From Ligustrum vulgare (lineage: Eukaryota > Streptophyta > Magnoliopsida > Lamiales > Oleaceae): 64,000 nt of DNA. The position numbers and the translations under genes were made by a program. Positions 12,419-24,988 of this stretch are shown one piece after another. Under the pieces are notes generated by a model. The model was not told the origin of the DNA. It saw only the letters and a list, made by a program, of their open reading frames with translations, and ran no database searches. The stretch lies in contig OY743190.1 in assembly GCA_963555705.1 (NCBI GenBank), forward strand, positions 10,143,501-10,207,500, written 5' to 3'. Positions within the stretch are counted from its first letter, which is position 1; every line of letters begins with the position of its first letter.

Positions 12419-13546
12419 TACCCATAAGTTCTGAAAAATTTGTCCCTAAATTCCAAAAGGGGACATTTATTAATTAAGTTTGATCCATCGTAAGCATCTT
12501 TCAGGATAATAGTACTCTTTGCACCTTTATTAGTGATGTAAAAGATACCATGATGTAAGATTAAGCAATGCAACAATCTAGCTGGTAAACGATACTTTGA
12601 ACCATTGTCAAACTCTGGAGTTCGTGAAGCACCGCCATTGCTCTTTTCCGAGCTTTTGGATCAGCAGCTTCAACTCTCCTTGCATTCAAGTAAGGAGAAG
12701 GAAGTCCATTTTCTGCCACCTCTGAACTTCCTTCATATAACTCATATTTGCTCTAAAACCGACAGGAAAATCTAAGTGAAATGCGTTAGGGCTTGGAAAG
12801 TTACCATCTTTTGATATCTTAGCTCTCTTCAAATGACTACAGGTGTTTAACAACCTTTCACGTGCTAGCCTCTCCTCTCGGGAAGTTACCGCCAGCGAGG
12901 AATCCCAACTCTCCAAATCAAGATACTATCTCTCGGTGACATCTTTCAAAGAAAAAAATTGGGGGTACTTCGGAATAAGTGATTTTTTGAAGTCACTGGG
13001 TAATCCCAGCTCATTCGCAATCATCTCAATTGTTTCTAAAGGCACCCTACAGTCAACTAACAACATCAATAACTTCCTCAAATTCTTGACGAAAATGGGT
13101 TCAATTTGCACCCTTGCTTCAGCTTCCAAAGCTGCAGTCTTTCTTGCTTTCTCACTAAGCATAACTACTGGTGGTGACTTGTCACTTTTACCACCAGCAA
13201 CGATGAAAATGGATGGATATTTTTCAATGACAGCCATATAATTTCGTTTCTGCACAAGCCCAACTTCTTTTTCAAGGTCTCTTAGTAGAAGAGACTCTGT
13301 TTTCTGGGATTGGATAATGGACTTCAGCTGTAAAACAAGTGACGGTTTCTTCTGGGGTTCCATTACTTTGTCCAGCTCGTGTACTCTATGATAAATTTTC
13401 TTCTTGACTTTTCTTCCTCCAGTGGTTTTGTGCATAATTTGGACCCATGTGTAACCGAACGATGATTTAAAGCCCCCTTTTCCATTGATGAACACGGGCT
13501 TGTGAAATTTATGCAGTTGTGAAAAAATCAACATTTTTCTATGCAT
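12419..13546 (-). pseudogene. PORR-domain (plant organelle RNA recognition) gene, inactivated
   Basis: Minus-strand homology to PORR proteins, nuclear-encoded factors sent to mitochondria or plastids to help splice group II introns. From the ATG at 13544-13546 an open frame gives the RNA-recognition core (for example VHELDKVMEPQKKPSLVLQL and PKYPQFFSLKDV). A TAG at 12926-12928 then ends it, although homology continues in the same frame (ESWDSSLAVTSREERLARE). A one-base deletion near 12700 and a deletion of roughly 50 bases near 12595 put the C-terminal part (LHHGIFYITNKGAKST) in other frames up to a stop at 12419. At least three lesions mean a pseudogene. The coding part has no intron, as is common in this family, so retroposition cannot be judged. 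Confidence 0.85.
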
Positions 13547-14334
13547 TTAAAATTCTCATTGAAAAATGATTGAACACTTGGAGTGCAACCCATGAGATAG
13601 AGCTTTCTTTGAAAATCATAATTCTTTCGTTTTAGTTTACACTATTCTTAAATGCATTAAGAATTGGAAAACTCACATGGAAGCTTAACGATTATCAGTA
13701 GAAATGTATTTTCAAATGCTGAATTTAGAATTGTGATTTCTTGAGAAAGAGAGAGTCGTCCCTTGTTAAAAACAGTTGTTACTGCAGTGTTTGAAACCCA
13801 CAAGTATATGGATAAGGCCATTATGTTGGTTTCGAATACAGAAAATATGGGCTTGTTCGGGGAAACCCATCGCGTGTAGTTAAGCCATTTTTTGAAAAAT
13901 CAATAATTTTTACATGTCAAAGATTTTCACCCATTATTTCTTACTATTCAAAAAAATGAACCAACGAAATATTGTCACATCGCTATTTATGAATAATATT
14001 CCTAAAGAATTGCTTATAAAAAGGGTTGCCAAATAGAGACTTTGTTTTAATATTTGTTGTCAAAATAATTCTTTAGTTTTATGCAAGAAAAGGAAATAAG
14101 TAAATATATTTGAAGATAAAAATAATTTTATGCTTGTAATTTTTTGAAGACGAGAGTAAATTTACGCTTATAATGTAGGCACCAAGAGAAAAGTCGTATG
14201 TTGTGCAGCTTGAAGAGTTTTTTGAGGGAAAAAAAACTTTTGATTTGGAACAGAAAAATTGAAATTCTTTAATAATTGATTATCATTTTATTTCACAAAT
14301 TTGATTTGGTTAGGCCTTAATACACTTAACGATA
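13547..14334. other. Intergenic stretch with MITE-like debris
   Basis: No gene seen. The part around 13870-14040 resembles, in reverse, stretches near 31200-31430 and 54660-54840 (words such as caacgaaatattgtcacatcgctatttat). This suggests a degraded MITE family. Confidence 0.35.
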
Positions 14335-14370
14335 CTAGTTCGAAACACGTGTTTTGCACGAGATTTTGTA
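14335..14370 (-). mobile_element. Helitron 3' terminus on the minus strand; body not delimited
   Basis: The minus strand reads CGTGCAAAACACGTG, a short linker, then CTAG ending at 14335 and a host T. This is the hairpin plus CTAG|T end of a Helitron. The element would extend to higher coordinates, but its 5' end was not found. It may be cut by the other Helitrons from 14755 on. Confidence 0.5.
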
Positions 14371-15150
14371 ATTTAAAATATAACATATCTAATATTCAAA
14401 TAAACATTTTAGAAGAACCATTGTTGTTTGTATTGTTCTATACATTATTACGATATGCGTAGAAATACCTTCAACTTACTTTATAATAGCATGTCACATG
14501 AACAAACATTATTTTAGCTAGAGTCCATTCCAAGTTGCAATAAATAGGTTGACTAAACTGAACTGACGTTGATAAATGTTAAGAAAAACACATCCCAACA
14601 ATGATAGCCACAAATACTATTATGATTTTTCTCAAGAATAGTTCCAGATTTTGAAGAAATCATTAACTTCTCATAAGAAAACAAATCATTTAGAATTATG
14701 TCCATGAAGTAATTAAATTTACTTTGAATCTCCTTAAAATAAAATAAAGAAACATCTACATCTACACTACTTTAAAAGTATGGATAAGGGAGAATCTTTG
14801 ACATTACGATTTTACCCTCACCTTTTTTGCTTTAAACCAATTATACACTCCTATCTTATCCATTAATTAATTAATTAAGCTAAAAAAAAATGAAGGGACT
14901 CATTTTGTGCACTCCTCATATTCTATATAAAAAAGAGGATTTTGGAGAAACTTTTGATTATCAAATTTTATTCACACCATTAAATATTTTATTTTATTAT
15001 TATAATCTTCAAATTTTTAATGATTCGTTGTTAGAGCTCATATTTTTGATTTGTAAGAAAAATTATCTTAAAATTTTTTACATCGTCCTTTAATAATAAT
15101 TATTCAACATTTTCAATTATACACAATGATTCCATAGAAAATAATCTTTC

Positions 15151-15154
<4 letters not shown>

Positions 15155-15194
<40 letters not shown>
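15155..15194. repeat. (AT)n microsatellite
   Basis: About 40 bases of uninterrupted TA dinucleotides, just before the stretch that resembles the 5' part of the Helitron at 298. Confidence 0.9.
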
Positions 15195-15196
<2 letters not shown>

Positions 15197-15481
15197 ACAC
15201 ACATTTTTTCCGTCTATTTTTACCGACCATTTTAGAAATTTTTGATTTTGATCAACTGATTTAATAATTGAATTAGGGGAGTTCTATTAATGCAAAATAA
15301 ATTTATATGTGACATATAATAAATGATTTATGGATTTATGAAAAAAGAAAATATCTATAAAAAGTTAAATTATAGATTTTTTTTTTATTTTTATAATTAC
15401 TGCATTATTCACTTTTGTCAATAACGCTCTAAATTTGTTAGGTTTTATGTAAATATTTTCCTTAATATTTTTTCTTTTATC

Positions 15482-15933
15482 TGTTAAAATTAAATTTAAT
15501 ATAGATGATTGTTCATCTAAATTCCACAAATATCATGCTGTAATTATCGAATCGAAACTGAAGCGGAAGCGTACCTGAATCCATTATTGCGTTTGATCGA
15601 ACGGGGTTATGGCCTTCCAACTGATTCGTGGTTTTCTCCTTATTTTGTCCTCTGTTGATGGGGATGCAGAGAATTATGAAAAACCACGCTCAATTGGGGA
15701 CCATGACCTGTATAAATAGCTGTAGGGCAGTTATCGTGTTTTAATGTTATTAAATTGGACCCTCATCAATTTAAAACATTGAATCTGTCTCTACACTTTA
15801 ATCTCACGACACTTAATACCCACTAGTCCTGAATAATCTTTAGTTGATCACTTTATTGACTAAATCCTTAAGATAGCATCACACATTTTATTTTATACAT
15901 GTTTGGCCCCACATTATTGAATTTTATCAAACA
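15482..15933 (-). repeat. Copia 3' LTR
   Basis: 452 bp, paired with 24537-24988. On the minus strand it directly follows the polypurine tract GGCCCAGTGGGAGAT. About 97% identity between the LTRs, counted by eye, implies a fairly recent but not new insertion. Confidence 0.92.
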
Positions 15934-16317
15934 ATCTCCCACTGGGCCATACATGTATCCTTACAAATGTGTGCAACCTTATGAACTCAAAAATTTGCTA
16001 TCATTATTAAGGGTATTTCCAAACAATCTCGTCCATCAATCATATCAATATAGGATCAAAACGACTTTCGTTACATTAATCGTAACTAAATTCATCAATG
16101 GTCACGTATACCAATACAACCAAATAACATAGATCAATCATGAGAGTGTAGTATGAAAATTACATGTTATGTGATCCAAACATGCCTATTTTCAATTTGT
16201 CCAACTTTATTCCTTAGGTGAGATCAATATCAAACATAATGTAACAGAGTAGAATGAACTGAATACTTTATTTCTGTACAGAAAATTATCCAAATACACA
16301 AATGTGTCCAAAACCAA

Positions 16318-19300
16318 TGTAGCGCCCCGAGTTCCGTATACCCGGTTCACTACGTCATTTTCTGTCTAAATTTTTCGAATAATATTTTTGTGGAAGAAAT
16401 AATTGAAATTCATTTTTGGCAACATTAAATAAACTGTAATGGCCGATAAAATTGAAAACATTTATGAAACTATTTGAAATAGTAAATCGAACCATTAATT
16501 TTGTAAAGAAATTGACAATGTCACAATTTCTCAAATAAATGAACTTCTCTAAATTATTCGATTGTTTGGAAAATACGGAAATCATTAATGTCAAACTTTC
16601 AACTGTTTAACAATTATTGCCACCATCATTCATCGCTCGCCACCGTCTCCGAAATCTGCAAAACTGTTAAAAAGTAGGGTGAGTATTTCATGGGGGAAAT
16701 ACTCAGTAGACTCATCGCAAATTAATTAATTTATAAGATGATTAAATACATAAATCCCGGCTCTTTATAAAACTCATATTGTGCATTACAGCACGAGACA
16801 TATTTTGAAAATCATAGGCTCTTTGGAAACATCTCTTTGAAAATAGCTCTTTGAAAACAGCTCTTTGAAAACATCTCTTTGAAAATAGCTCTTTGAAAAC
16901 AGCTCTTTGAAAACAGTTTCTTTGAAAATAGCTCTTTGAAAACCATATACTTATAAAACATATTTTAATTATGCCAAGCATAATTTTCTTTTGAAAGCAT
17001 AACATAGGATAGGATCGAAATCCTCATAAACATAGGGAGACACAAGAATTTTACCGAACTTAGGTGGTAAGAATTCTTATGCAGTAAAATCACAGTAAGT
17101 AAAATCATAGTAACAGTAAGTATACCAAACATAATTTTTGAAATTCATAGGGATCATTTCCATCATAACATAGCAATCTTGGGAGATTGAAAACATAGCA
17201 ATCTTGGGAGATTGAAAACATAGCAATCTTGGGAGATTGATTTCATAGAAATGATCCAAAACATATAAAACATTTTCGTAAAAACATAGGGTATACCTAC
17301 TTTTCGTAAACATAAAGTATATTTTCTTTTCATAAAAACATACTTACTTTTCATAAAAACATAAGGTATATTTACCTTTCATAAAAACATACTTACTTTT
17401 CATAAAAATTGACTTTCACAAGTCACATGACATTTATATGAAATCATAATTTAAATCAATTAATAAGTGCGAGTCTACCTCAAATCCGACGAGTGCAAAG
17501 TTGAGCGGAAATGACTTCAATTTCTTTAAATTCTCCGTACGCTTCGTCTTAGCCAATAAGTCACTTTAGTCTATCGAATATATAGCTCAAAATGATAAAT
17601 TATAATTTGAGGACTAAAATTGATGTTTTGAAAGTTTAGGGACCAAAATGAATACTTTTGAAAGTTGAAGGACTAAAATGAATATCTTTGAAACTTGAGT
17701 TGAAACTTAAAACGAATATTACTATAGGGCTGAAATAATATATTTTTAAAAATGAAATGGCTGATTAAAACTCATTTTAAAACTTGGAGACTGAAACGAT
17801 AGATTTTAAAACTTAGGGACTGATTTGAAATAACTTTAAAACCCAGGGACCAAAATGCAAATTTCTGAAAATTAATATATCATATCTTTCTCTTCTCTTT
17901 CTACTATTTCGTATTCATCAGAGATGAGAGAGAGGCGAGTGAAAGAAACGAGAGACAGGCGAGAGAGAAAGGCGATCGGTGGAAATTCTTTGGAATCAAC
18001 GGTGCTATAGCCGGCAGTTCGCCGGCGCAGGAGGTGGCCAACGACGAGGCTCCGCTAGGCTAGGTTTTGGTGGAGTTTAGGTGCGATTTGGGGCTGAAAT
18101 CCGAGATTTTAGGTCGGGGTTTTTCCGGCGAAAATCCGACATTTGAGGTAGGTGGTTATCTGGTTACTCTGTTTCTTGGGTTTGGGTTGATTTGGTGATG
18201 GCTATCCGGTGGTGTTGATTGATGATGATGATTGTTTGATTTGGAGATTAAAATGGTGAGCGGAGGTTCGATTCTTGGTCGACCTCTGAAGTGAGGCAGT
18301 GGACTTGGATATTACGGATTCAGAAATGGTGGTGGGTGGAAAAGTGTGGTTGTGGCTGAGTGGTGATCGATCTTGATGATGATGATGGGGTTGCTGGAAG
18401 AAACTGCAAGATTGGTTGAAGATGTCGATGAATTGTGTGTTTGAATATGGTGATGATAGTGCCGGTTGGCAGGGGTTCTTAGGTAATTGGCTGATGGTGA
18501 GTTTGGGATTACTGGAAGTGGTGAGGGCTGTTCTTGATTCGGTGGCTTAGAATTCAGATTGAGTAGAGGCAGTTTGGGTGGATGGTGACCGTGACTGAAG
18601 GCAGTGTTGTGAAGTAGGCAGTTTGGCGTCATGGCTATGGTTCAGCAGTGGACTAGGGAATTATGGGATACGGTGCTTGAAATGTTGTGAGGAATTAGTG
18701 GTGATGATCATATGATTCAGCAGGTTATTGGGGGATGATGATATAGTGATGGAAGTTTTTGGAAAGAGTGGTTGGGAGGTGAAGCTGGAGCTGTAAAGTA
18801 AAGTGTAAGTGCACATGGAATGATTGTGTTGGCCATGAATGAGGATGGTGAATTGGAGAGGCAGGGGAGAAGTGTGGTCTGGATTATGAAAGGGGAGGAG
18901 GAAGATGACTTTCGGCTATTAAGGTGATGAAAATGATGATGTTGGAGAATATTAGATGTAAAGGTGGAATAAAATGTGGGTTGCCATGTGTGTGATGAAT
19001 GATGAAGATTCTAATGGTATAAAGAGAGAATTGTGGTGGTGTTCAACCGAGATGGTAGTGATGATGAATGGAGAATATAATAAAAGATGGTGGAGAATTT
19101 GTAGGAAAAGAGTGATAAAGAAAATGTTTTAAAGTGTGGGTTGGTTTTCATGATAATTATTACACTAACTTCGATTAAGAAAATGTATTTAAAACAGATA
19201 TATTTGGACTGAAAATAAATTTGAATAAGGAAAAATTGAGATATTTTAATAAATTTGGAATTCAAAATGATTTTGAAAATAATACTTTGAATAAATAATT

Positions 19301-19466
19301 AAAATAACATAATTTTAGAAATTCGGATTTTAATTTAAAATCGAACAAATTCGATATTTCTTGACTTGGTTAGACAAATTCAAAACAATGAGTGAAATAG
19401 TAGCGACACAATTTTCTAAATATTAAAAATAATTATAAAATTGCGTAAAAATTCTGAGTCGCTACA
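16318..19466. mobile_element. 3.15 kb solo LTR (Gypsy-like) inside the Copia element
   Basis: It starts TGTAGCGCCCCGAG and ends CTGAGTCGCTACA (TG...CA, imperfect inverted ends) with the 5-bp duplication accaa at 16313-16317 and 19467-19471. No gag or pol reading frame is present, so it is a lone long LTR; length and terminal pattern fit plant Gypsy LTRs. It holds three small minisatellites: a 14-15 bp unit (ctctttgaaaacag, 16808-16945), a 29-bp unit (17160-17240) and an approximately 28-bp unit (17275-17405). A G-rich stretch at 17900-18900 produces a proline-rich minus-strand ORF by base bias only. Confidence 0.8.
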
Positions 19467-19501
19467 ACCAAAACATAAAGCAACCAAAATACAAACTCCC
19501 A

Positions 19502-22254
19502 CTATATCATGATATCCTCAAGAAATATTACACCCATACGAGCAGTGTGCTCGTGAAAGACCTTGGGTGCTAATCCCTTAGTAAGCGGATCCGCAATCAT
19601 GGAGTTTGTCCCAATATGCTTTATGGAAATCTGTCTACTCTGTACCCTTTCCTTCACAACCAGGAACTTAATGTCAATGTATTTTGACTTAGTTGAGTTC
19701 CTGTTGTTACTGGAATATAAATCTGCTGAGTTATTGTCACAATATAACTTTAGTGGTCTTTCTATACCGTACAGAATATGCAGCTCAGTGACAAAGTTTC
19801 GCAACTATATTCCATAATCAGATGCCTCCAAAATTGCTACAAACTGTGCTGCCAAGTGAAAAAAGCTAAAGTGTTTGTTAAGCACTCCTTCCGGAAATAG
19901 CTCTTCCAACTTGCAAATAGATGTAGCCTGATATGGATCTTCTACTATTTTGGCATCTAGCAAAAATCGGAATCATAATACCATATGATCTCCAACTGAT
20001 CCGATTTTTTGTATGTGAGCATGTAATCTTTTGTTCTCTTTAAATACCTTATAACCCATGTTTGGCTGCTTTCCAAATGATCCATCACAGGGTTACTTAA
20101 ATATCTCATTAGCGTCCCAACAATGTACGCAATATCTAGACGCGTACAAACCTGAGTATAAATCAGATTTCCTATAGCTAAACTATATGAGATCTTCTGC
20201 ATTTCCTTAACTTCAAGATAACTTTTCAGGCATTAGTTGAGACTAATTTGTCTCCTTTAGCGATAAGGGTGTCCCCTGATTTACTGTCTTGCATGCCAAA
20301 CTTCTTAAATACTTTATTGATGTAGCCCTTTTGTGACAATCCAAGAATACCCCGAGAATAATCCCGGTGTATCTGAATTCCTAATACAAAAGTGACGTCA
20401 CCAAGATTTTTAATCTCAAAATTTCTTGACAAAAAATCTCATAATTTTATGTGACATGCCTATATCATTGGTGGTAAGCAATAATCAACATATAAAACCA
20501 AGAAAATATACTTACTCCCACTGAACTTGTAATACACACAACCATCAACAGCATTAATCTCAAGACCAAATGAGATAATTACTTGATGAAATTTGTATTA
20601 CCCTTAACGGGAAGCTGGCTTGAGCACATAAATGGATTTCTTTAATTTTCAAACCGTCTCATCAATATCTCCATTGAGAAACGTTGTCTTAACATCCATT
20701 CGATGTAACTCGAGGTCAAAATGTGTAATAACCTAACTTTCCTGAAAGAGTCTTTCGTTGAAACCAAAGGGAAAGTCTCTTTATAATCAATGCCATCAAT
20801 CTATGTAAAGCATTTAGATACAAGACGAACTTTATATCTTTCCACATTGCCTTTCGAATCCCTCTTGGTTTAAAAATTCATTTAAGACCAATGGGCTTCG
20901 CACCTTCTAGTAATAGAACAAGATACAAAACTTTATTGTCTTGCATATGCTTATACTCCTTATTTACGACATCAATCCATTTCTGAGAGTTAGAACCCTG
21001 CATGGCCTGATGGAATTGATTGGACCATCTTCCACCATTTCATTATTTCCTTATGTTCTTGGAAAAATACTATTAAAATTATCCGGAATAGCATTTTTTC
21101 CCTTTCTCTCGTGGATCTCCTTAATGGCTTTAGTTATTGAGGTTGTTGAGTTTGTACTTCTGAAATTTACCTTATTTTGGATGGGAGGTTCTTCAATATT
21201 GTCGAATTGAGGTTCCGGATATGCTTGTTGATCAATGACATGTATAAAAACTTGCACATTGTCAAAAGCAACAATAGGAATCGAAACCGATCCTTCCTCA
21301 ACTTCTTCCTTAAAGATAATATCTCTAACCTTATTTCTCCCTAAAACTCAATATCCTCAAAAAATGTTGCATTTCCCGTTTCAAAAAATTGACTTTAAGT
21401 GTGGGATCATAAAATTTATAGCCCCTCGATCACTCAGAATAACCAATAAAGTGGCTGCTTACTGTTTTGGAGTCCAATTACTTTATATGGCCTATAAAGC
21501 CTAGTCTTAGCTGGACATCCCCAAATGTAGAAATGCTTTAGACTAAGCTTTAAGCCTGTTAAAAGCTCTTAGGGTACTTTAGCAGCAACTTTAGTTGGTA
21601 ATATGTACGATCGTTTCTTTAAATGTCCAGATTTCTAGCAAAAGAAACAACCCTCAATGTCTTTATGTGGTTTCTTTTGTTCTGAACTCTTAACAACTTT
21701 ATTTTCTTTATTTGGTTTCTTGCCCTTATCTTTAGAGGTGTTTGCCAAGTGAACACTTTCAATTTAGTCCTGCTTCAACTTTTCTTCCTCTTGCACACAA
21801 AAATAGAATGAGCTCATTTAGAGTTCATTTCTCCATTTGATAGTTACAACTGACCTTAAATTGACTGAATTGTGCAAGAAGCTTGCACACTATGAAATGA
21901 GCTCATTGAGAGTTCATTTCTACTTTGACAGTTATAACTAACCTTAAATTAAATATATTGTGCAGGAAGCGATATCAATACCAAATGCACGAGTAAGTCA
22001 TTAGACAAGTCGAGTTTTAGTTCCTTAAGTTTTGAAGCAGTGTGAGACATCTACATGATGTACTCCCTTATTTTCTCATTGCCTTTATACTTTATTGAAA
22101 TCAAGCTTTGTATAAGCGTGCTTGTTTCAGCCTTATCTTTTTTCGCAAAACGTTTCTTAATTTCGGAAAGGAATTCATTGGCATCATTTACCTCCTCAGA
22201 TACTATGCCACTAAAGGCTTCCGGAATACCACACTTAATGATCATGAGACTCAC
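19502..22254 (-). pseudogene. Copia gag-pol remains (gag, integrase/RT, RNase H)
   Basis: In minus-strand order: a gag segment (22051-22254, with NANEFLSEIKKRFAKKDKAE), a broken zinc knuckle near 21640, and scattered integrase and reverse transcriptase pieces. Then come the RT C-terminal part (19957-20432, with LGDVTFVLGIQIHRD and NLIYTQVCTRLDIAYIVG) and RNase H ending at 19502 (ADPLTKGLAPKVF). The RT catalytic box at 20481-20492 reads YVDY instead of YVDD. Frameshifts and stops separate every block. No active polyprotein can be made. Confidence 0.85.
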
Positions 22255-22599
22255 GTAATTTAAGCAATCCCACTTCTAAAAGTTCCTCATTTGATTAGAT
22301 GAACTTTCATCCGTAAGAGGAGCAGGTTGCTCAATCCTTAGTACACGGTCTAGATCCATGCAGCCAATGAAAAGTTAATGTTCTTGTTTTGATCATTGAA
22401 GTTTGTTCCATAAGCACGGGGATTAAATTTGAGCTTGTAGATATACTACTAGCAGAATTTGAAACCGAATAGAGAACAATTAAACAAAATAGCTCAGATA
22501 AATACCTTATTATGCAAATCATATTTTCAAATAATAGTAGGGCCCATCACATGATACCTAGCACAACATCAATATTTAGTGTTTGGACAGAAATATTGA

Positions 22600-22997
22600 C
22601 TTGTAAGTGGTACTCTTGGTGTAGTAATCAAACACTGACAGTAAGACATGTCAACCAACAAACCTTTCTTTGGACCGATTTATTGATCACACGTAAAACC
22701 AAATAACCGTCACGTATTTATCACCACAAGTTCATGTGAAATTCGAGCCAAATATTGACCTTCCTTTGGGCCGATCAATATCTGCATGAAATAACATACA
22801 AACACCTAATTTTCCCTTGGTGTAGTGCTCAAACACTGGCAATGAGACATGTTAACCAATAAACCTTTCTTTGGACCGATTCATTGGTCACACGTTAAAC
22901 CAAATAATTGCCACGTGTTTATCACCATAGGTGCATGTGAAGTTCGAGCCAAATATTGACCTTCCTTTGGGCCGATCAATATCCGCAATGAATAACA
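22600..22997. repeat. Tandem duplication of about 215 bp in the Copia leader
   Basis: Two similar copies start near 22605 (cttggtgtagtaatcaaaca) and 22818 (cttggtgtagtgctcaaaca). Each contains a Cys/Trp-neutral, non-coding text with the phrase ttgaccttcctttgggccga. They lie between gag and the 5' LTR. Confidence 0.75.
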
Positions 22998-23139
22998 CAC
23001 ACAAATATCTTCTAATATTCAAAGTTAATTAATATCCACAAGAGAGGTTGCTTTGGCAACATGTTGCTTCAACTAACTTACTTTCGAATATTATATCTCT
23101 CAAAAGAGTCCGTAGTACCAAAATTTGAAATTGAAATCC

Positions 23140-23880
23140 ATTGATTTGCATCTATATTTTGACTTTAGGATTTGAATTATAGAATTCAAAACTTTAGAAT
23201 AAAGCTATCCTTAAGTTGAGAGAGTCAATTGCAATATTCTTAAACCTTAGGTGGCCAATTATGTAAAATTTTAAGCTTTAAGTACTTAAATTACAATTTT
23301 TCCCAAAACCTTATTGGCCAATTTAGAGAAATTCCAAATTTTAGGTCCCAATTTGAAAGAAAAACAAACTTTAGATAGCCAAAATAGGAAATTTTCAATA
23401 TTTAAAGGTTGATTTTGAAAATTTTCAAACTTTAGGAGCCAATTTAGAAAATTCCCAAACTTTAGGGACTTAAATTATAAAAAAAAATCAAACTTTAAGG
23501 ACCAATTTTGAAAATTTCCAAACTTTAGTGACTGAATTAGAAAATTTTCAAACTTGAAGGACTGAAAATGAAAATTTTCAAACTTTAAGGGACCAAATTA
23601 GAGAATTTCAGAACTTTAGGTGCTGTATTAGAGAATTTTCAAACTTTAGGGGACTGAATTAGAAAAATTTTCAAACATTAGGGGCTGAATTGGAAAAATT
23701 TCAAACTTCAGGGGCTGAATCATAAAATTCCATAACTAGAGAGGTCCTGACTTAAATAAATTTATAACTTCATGGGCTGAAGTTGTAAATTCAAAACTTT
23801 AAAATCCCAACTTAAATGATTTATAACTTTAAGGGCTTAAGTCATAAATTACATAACTGTAGGGTTTGAACTTTATTCAC
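23140..23880. repeat. Degenerate 30-40 bp minisatellite in the Copia leader
   Basis: A phrase of the type 'gaattagaaaattttcaaactttagggact' repeats with changes about 20 times. It lies in the 5' leader of the element at 15482-24988, together with the duplication at 22600. It makes that leader unusually long, about 2.2 kb. Confidence 0.75.
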
Positions 23881-24521
23881 AATAAACATGGAGGACTGGA
23901 GGTGCAAATAAGCATAATTATCCAAAATCGCAAAGGAGCCCTTATATACTTCTAATTTCCAAGACAAGCCCCTGAACCCAAAAATTGAAATAGCTAGGGT
24001 TTGCATCCAAACCCTAGCCGCCGCTGCAACCGGCCCAAGAACGCAGCGCCATCGCTGGCGCCATCACCGGCGCTGCAGCCAAGAAACTGCGTCACTGCGC
24101 GCGACGCGGCGACCATGTATTCCGCCGCGCGCAGCGCGCGGCTACCTCTTTCCGACCTTCATTCTTTCCATCAACAACCATCACAAACACCGTACACAAC
24201 AACACAATTCGAAATATATATAAAAGTAAAACCAAAAAATCAATTCACAGATTCAAAACCCAATTCATACTCAAGAATTTCGCCCTTATGCATACACAGA
24301 TAACGATTTTGCTGCATATGTATATTCCTCAATTTTGAAATCACGTTGTGTATGTATATTTTCGAAATCAAGACTTGGTTTTGCATATAAATTCATACAC
24401 AGAGGAACGACTGAATTTGTATATTTCTCAATTTCAGAGGCCTCATGCGCATATACATACGAACACAATTAGGTTTTACATATGTGCGTACAAAATTGAT
24501 CTGATAATTCAACACGATGTT

Positions 24522-24536
24522 GGCTCTGATACTACT
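24522..24536 (-). other. Primer-binding site of the Copia element
   Basis: The minus strand directly after the 5' LTR reads AGTAGTATCAGAGCC. Its core TATCAGAGC matches the initiator-Met tRNA primer site (TGGTATCAGAGC) typical of plant Copia elements; the first bases deviate. Confidence 0.75.
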
Positions 24537-24988
24537 TGTTAAAATTAAATTTAAAATAGATGATTGTTCATCTAAATTCCACAAACATCATGCTGCAATT
24601 ATTGGATCGAAACTGAAGCGGAAGCGTACCTGAATCCATTATTGCGTTTGATCGAACGGGGTTATGGCCTTCCAACTGATTCGTGGTTTTCTCCTTATTT
24701 TGTCCTCTGTTGATGGGGATGCAGAGAATTATGAAAAATCACGCTCAATTGGGGACCATGACCTGTATAAATAGCTGTAGGGCAGTTATCGTGTTTCAAT
24801 GTTATTAAATTGGCCCCTCATCAATTTAAAACATTGAATCCGTATCTACACTTTAATCTCACGACACTTAATACCCATTAGTCCTGAATAATCTTTAGTG
24901 GATCACTTTATTGACTAAATCCTTAAGATAGCACTACACATTTTATTTTATACATGTTTGGCCCCACATTATTGAATTTTATCCAACA
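24537..24988 (-). repeat. Copia 5' LTR
   Basis: 452 bp, outer end at 24988 next to target repeat ttatc. It is the partner of 15482-15933. Confidence 0.92.

Larger units (their letters stand above)
15482..24988 (-). mobile_element. Full-length Ty1/Copia retrotransposon with two 452-bp LTRs
   Basis: LTRs at 24537-24988 (5') and 15482-15933 (3') are both 452 bp and differ at roughly a dozen positions. They start TGTTAAAATT and end AAACA or CAACA. The target duplication ttatc is at 15477-15481 and 24989-24993. A primer-binding site (24522-24536) and a polypurine tract (just right of 15933) fix the minus orientation. Pol remains lie at 19502-21600 and gag near 22050-22260. The coding region is full of stops, so the element is inactive. 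Without the nested 16318-19466 insertion it is about 6.35 kb. Confidence 0.92.

Noticed and set aside
18312..18632. 106-residue Pro/Ser/Asn-rich minus-strand ORF
   Set aside because: It lies in the G-rich part of the solo LTR at 16318-19466; no domain, only base-composition bias.
24001..24303. 100-residue ORF rich in Pro/Ala/Arg
   Set aside because: It lies in the leader of the Copia element on the strand opposite its transcription, in a locally GC-rich stretch; no family resemblance.
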